Shown: positions 60,941 to 64,000 of the stretch, piece after piece | How positions within the stretch are numbered: the stretch's first letter is position 1 | Layout of the letters: each line of letters begins with the position of its first letter | Assembly (NCBI GenBank): GCA_041395565.1 | Contig: JAWLAI010000005.1 | Span: forward strand, 124,001-188,000 | DNA from: Pseudomonadota bacterium | Lineage (GTDB): Bacteria; Pseudomonadota; Gammaproteobacteria; UBA9214 | Reading direction: 5' to 3' | Length of the DNA stretch: 64,000 nt | Translations under genes and position numbers: made by a program | The notes under the pieces: model-generated | What the model saw: only the letters and a program-made list of their open reading frames with translations | Told to the model about the DNA's origin: nothing | Databases searched by the model: none

Positions 60941-63169
60941 ATGGTCAAACGTACGTTTCCGCTAGTTGCCGCCATGGCTCTGACGTTGTCGACGGTCGCG
61001 CAGACCGGCGCCGCGAGTGACATGGGACAAGCCAAATCCAACCAGTTCTGGTGGCCGGACCGGCTGGATCTGAGTCCGCTGCGCGCGCATGACGCCAGGT
61101 CGAACCCGCTGGGCGCGGATTTCGATTACGCGAAAGCCTTCGCCAGCGTCGATATCGATGCCCTGAAGAACGACATCGCGAGTGCGATGACCACCTCGCA
61201 GGCCTGGTGGCCGGCCGACTGGGGCACCTATGCCGGTCTGTTCATCCGCATGGCATGGCACAGCGCCGGCACCTACCGCGCGGCCGATGGCCGTGGCGGC
61301 GCCGACGGCGGCCAGCAGCGTTTCGAGCCGCTGAACAGCTGGCCCGACAATGCCAATCTCGACAAGGCCCGCCGCCTGCTGTGGCCGGTCAAGAAGAAAT
61401 ACGGTCACAACGTGTCCTGGGCCGACCTGATGGTATTGGCCGGCAACGTCGCGCTGGAGAAGGCCGGCTTCAAGACCTTCGGCTTCGCCGGCGGCCGCGC
61501 CGACGACTGGGAAGCCGACCTGGTCTACTGGGGCCCGGAAACCAAGTGGCTGGACGACAGCAAGCGCTACAGCGGCAAGCGCGACCTGGAGAACCCGCTG
61601 GCCGCCGTGCAGATGGGGCTGATCTACGTCAACCCCGAGGGCCCGACCGGACACAAGGGCGACCCGATCGCCGCCGCGCACGACATCCGCGACACCTTCG
61701 GCCGCATGGGCATGAACGACGAAGAGACCGTCGCCCTCATCGCCGGTGGCCACACCCTGGGCAAGACACACGGTGCGCATAACCCCGCCGACTGCGTCGG
61801 CCCCGAGCCGGCCGCCGCCGATATCACCGCGCAGGGCCTGGGCTGGGCCAACAAGTGCGGCAAGGGCAACGCCGAAGACACCGTCACCAGCGGCCTCGAA
61901 GGTGCCTGGACCCCGACCCCGACCCAGTGGACCGCCGTGTTCCTGCAGAACCTGCTGAATTTCGAGTGGGAGAAGTCCGAGAGCCCGGCCGGCGCCGTCC
62001 AGTGGGTGCCCAAGGACAAGTCCCTGCACCAGCTGACACCGGACGCCCACGTCGCAGGCAAGCGCAACCCGGTCGTGATGCTTACCACCGACCTGGCGCT
62101 GCGCGAGGATCCGGCCTACCACGAGATCTCCGCGAAATTCGCGCAGGATCCGGATGCCTTCAACGACGCCTTCGCCCGTGCCTGGTTCAAGCTGACCCAC
62201 CGCGACATGGGCCCGAGTGCCCGCTACGTCGGTGCCGAGGCGCCGCAGGAGTCGCTGATCTGGCAGGACCCGATCCCGGCAGTCGACCACCCGCTGATCG
62301 ATGCCGGGGATGTCAAGCGCCTGAAGGCGAAGCTGCTGGACTCCGGCCTGACGGTGCCGGAACTGATCCGGACCGCCTGGTCCTCCGCCGCCAGCTTCCG
62401 CGGCACCGACATGCGCGGCGGCGCGAACGGCGCCCGCGTCCGCCTGGCACCGCAGAAGGACTGGCCCGCCAATTCGCCCAAGGAACTGGCCAAGGTCCTC
62501 AAGCGACTGGAGGGCATCCAGCAGGACTTCAACGGCAAGGCCGCCGGCGGGAAACAGGTGTCGCTGGCTGACCTGATCGTGCTCGGCGGTGCGGCGGCGA
62601 TCGAGAAGGCGGCGCAGGATGCCGGCCACGCCGTCACGGTGCCGTTCACGCCGGGTCGCATGGACGCGGCACAGGATCAGACCGACGTGGCCTCCTTCGC
62701 CCTGCTGGAACCGAAGGCCGATGGCTTCCGCAACTACTACGGCGACGGCAATAGCGCCTCCCCTGCCGCCATGCTGGTCGACCGGGCCAGCATGCTGAAC
62801 CTGACGGTGCCGGAAATGACCGTACTGGTCGGCGGCCTGCGGGCGTTGAACGCCAACACCGATGGCTCGGCCAACGGCGTGTTCACCGACAACCCCGGCA
62901 CACTGAGCAACGACTTCTTCGTCAACCTGCTCGACATGTCGACACAGTGGCAGAAGACCGGGAAGGAAGGCATCTACCAGGGCGTGGATCGCGGCACCGG
63001 TAAAAAACGCTGGACCGCCACGCCGGTGGACCTGATCTTCGGCTCCAGCTCCGAACTGCGCGCGGTGGCCGAGTTCTATGCCGCGGACGACGCCAAGGCG
63101 AAGTTCGTGGATGACTTCGTCGCAGCCTGGACCAAGGTGATGAACCTGGGCCGCTTCGGCGCGAGCTGA
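60941..63169 (+). CDS. katG: Exported catalase-peroxidase
   Basis: 742 residues. Decomposes H2O2. Signal peptide (LVAAMALTLSTVAQTGA, about 7-25) marks it as a periplasmic KatG/KatP form. Distal Arg103-Trp106-His107 in FIRMAWHSAGTYR, Tyr229 and Met256 complete the Met-Tyr-Trp adduct, and proximal His271 is in LIAGGHTLGKTHGA. The second, heme-free half follows (AWSSAASFRGTDMRGGANGA). AAGGAG before ATG; terminator after. Confidence 0.93.
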   Translation: MVKRTFPLVAAMALTLSTVAQTGAASDMGQAKSNQFWWPDRLDLSPLRAHDARSNPLGADFDYAKAFASVDIDALKNDIASAMTTSQAWWPADWGTYAGLFIRMAWHSAGTYRAADGRGGADGGQQRFEPLNSWPDNANLDKARRLLWPVKKKYGHNVSWADLMVLAGNVALEKAGFKTFGFAGGRADDWEADLVYWGPETKWLDDSKRYSGKRDLENPLAAVQMGLIYVNPEGPTGHKGDPIAAAHDIRDTFGRMGMNDEETVALIAGGHTLGKTHGAHNPADCVGPEPAAADITAQGLGWANKCGKGNAEDTVTSGLEGAWTPTPTQWTAVFLQNLLNFEWEKSESPAGAVQWVPKDKSLHQLTPDAHVAGKRNPVVMLTTDLALREDPAYHEISAKFAQDPDAFNDAFARAWFKLTHRDMGPSARYVGAEAPQESLIWQDPIPAVDHPLIDAGDVKRLKAKLLDSGLTVPELIRTAWSSAASFRGTDMRGGANGARVRLAPQKDWPANSPKELAKVLKRLEGIQQDFNGKAAGGKQVSLADLIVLGGAAAIEKAAQDAGHAVTVPFTPGRMDAAQDQTDVASFALLEPKADGFRNYYGDGNSASPAAMLVDRASMLNLTVPEMTVLVGGLRALNANTDGSANGVFTDNPGTLSNDFFVNLLDMSTQWQKTGKEGIYQGVDRGTGKKRWTATPVDLIFGSSSELRAVAEFYAADDAKAKFVDDFVAAWTKVMNLGRFGAS

Positions 63170-63189
63170 TCCCGCGCTCCATGCTGGTA

Positions 63190-63222
63190 CAACGGCGGCG
63201 TGTTACACGCCGCCGTTTTTTT
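63190..63222 (+). terminator. Rho-independent terminator of katG
   Basis: Stem AACGGCGGCGTG / CACGCCGCCGTT with a short loop, then TTTTTT. Twenty-one bp beyond the katG stop. Confidence 0.85.
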
Positions 63223-63427
63223 ATATGCGGAACGAAGCAGATATCGACAACTTCTCACTCCTGGCAAATGCTTCACCCGCGTCGAGGCCGCCAGCACCAC
63301 GGCAGACCAGCGCACGCCGGCCACCGGCTGCCCGGAATCAACCGGGCCTGGGGCCATTGATTTATGCCCGATTCAATTATACTAATAGGCAGTAGTGCTT
63401 CATTACCTGCTGTTGCGAGATATCGAG

Positions 63428-63706
63428 ATGCTAAAGAGAACCGTGGTCATCGTTGCCGCCGCGGCATTGCTTGGAGGCGCAGTGCCAACCCAAATCACCC
63501 GGGCGGATGACGATATCTGGGATCTGATGGATCCCTCCTGGTGGTACGACGAAATGTTCGATGACGATGATAAAGACGATGAATGGTGGTACCGCCAACA
63601 CCATCTGTACGGTCCCTACTGGGGTGTGCCCTACAACTGGTATCCGCCGGTGCGCGTGATCGTGAACCCGCCGGACACGAGTCCCGAGGTCCCCCCGCCC
63701 GAATAG
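63428..63706 (+). CDS. Small exported Trp/Tyr/Asp-rich protein
   Basis: 92 residues. Signal peptide (VVIVAAAALLGGAVP), then an unusual mature part: WDLMDPSWWYDEMFDDDDKD, GPYWGVPYNWYPPVRV and a Pro tail. Aromatic and acidic; no family recognised. Function unknown. Confidence 0.6.
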   Translation: MLKRTVVIVAAAALLGGAVPTQITRADDDIWDLMDPSWWYDEMFDDDDKDDEWWYRQHHLYGPYWGVPYNWYPPVRVIVNPPDTSPEVPPPE

Positions 63707-63843
63707 CGCGTGCCGTGACAGGTATCCCGGTTTGTCACCGGCGCCTGCTACAGACGTAATGCGGCATGTGCAGCGAACGGTGCCGGCGGACATATGGTTG
63801 CCGCTGCCCGCAACCCTGCATCAGCACACGATCGGAGAAACTA

Positions 63844-64000
63844 TCACATCAGCCACTGCACGACGGCATAGCGCGCGCGCCCGTTGCCGGGCGTCACCGA
63901 GTGATAGGCGGGGTCGCGGAGGAAGTCGAGAACGACCAGTCGATTGTACTCCGGCAGCACCTGGTCGATCAGAAACAGCTCGGCAGGACGGATGGCATCG
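63844..64000 (-). CDS. Partial gene, possible 2OG-Fe(II) oxygenase C terminus
   Basis: 51 codons entering from the window end and stopping at TGA (63844-63846). The C-terminal motif YHSVTPGNGRARYAVVQW matches the end of 2-oxoglutarate/Fe(II) dioxygenases (distal His, Arg). The N terminus lies beyond 64000. Confidence 0.5.
   Translation of the reverse strand, partial: DAIRPAELFLIDQVLPEYNRLVVLDFLRDPAYHSVTPGNGRARYAVVQWLM

Noticed and set aside
60748..61041. 97-codon minus-strand frame overlapping katG start
   Set aside because: No ribosome site, no domain and overlaps the katG 5' end.
60962..62629. 555-codon frame antisense to katG
   Set aside because: Same GC-shadow effect; katG is unambiguous.

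Overview
The window is about 64 kb of GC-rich bacterial chromosome. It carries an ordinary mix of housekeeping, envelope, signalling and redox genes and no recognisable phage, transposon or CRISPR material. The gene set suggests a gammaproteobacterium: Xanthomonas-type RpfF and RpfC (DSF quorum sensing), RhlE, MtfA, SelO, an ArnT-like glycosyltransferase, a PuuE-like deacetylase, a PEP-CTERM-type sorted protein with a BY-kinase, and a fused-subunit 2-oxoacid:ferredoxin oxidoreductase. This placement is inference; there is no rRNA here to settle it.

Layout. 0-10.5 kb: an MscS-type channel protein, a 1007-residue methyltransferase-VWA fusion, a HEAT-repeat periplasmic protein, an ArnT-like transferase, and a SPOR lipoprotein/Sel1 pair. 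10.7-14.9 kb: a 17-kDa-antigen-like protein, a PEP-CTERM-type protein with a CpsD-like kinase, and small membrane proteins. 14.87-15.80 kb: four imperfect copies of a minus-strand unit that reads as four tandem small RNA genes. Each unit has a conserved upstream box, a TAnnnT -10 element, a hairpin whose loop carries CCUCCUCC (in three of four) and a rho-independent terminator. 15.9-24 kb: a frameshifted YjdF-like gene, a hybrid kinase, lipoproteins, SIMPL, DUF2189 and SPFH proteins, and a broken PEP-CTERM gene. 24.4-28.2 kb: rpfF and rpfC, convergent. 28.6-38.5 kb: selO, an O-methyltransferase, VOC, MAPEG and GST proteins with a divergent HxlR regulator, a three-gene lipoprotein cluster, and mtfA. 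38.6-46.1 kb: a radical SAM protein, a hybrid kinase, OsmC, phosphofructokinase and RhlE. 46.2-54.2 kb: ferritin, PuuE with a GNAT protein, a glutamine amidotransferase, and korAB with a ferritin-like protein. 54.3-64 kb: a membrane protein, a hybrid kinase, mddA with a divergent HxlR regulator and a two-site operator, an EamA-like transporter, an exported catalase-peroxidase, and a gene cut by the window end.

How parts work together. DSF signalling (rpfF/rpfC) sits near three further orphan hybrid kinases. Redox and stress functions recur (katG, SelO, OsmC, two ferritin-like proteins, GST, MAPEG). The most unusual element is the tandem small-RNA array, whose anti-Shine-Dalgarno loops resemble the CCUCCUCC RNAs known from alphaproteobacteria. 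The second is a pair of 32-residue single-helix proteins, about 24 kb apart, that align without gaps.
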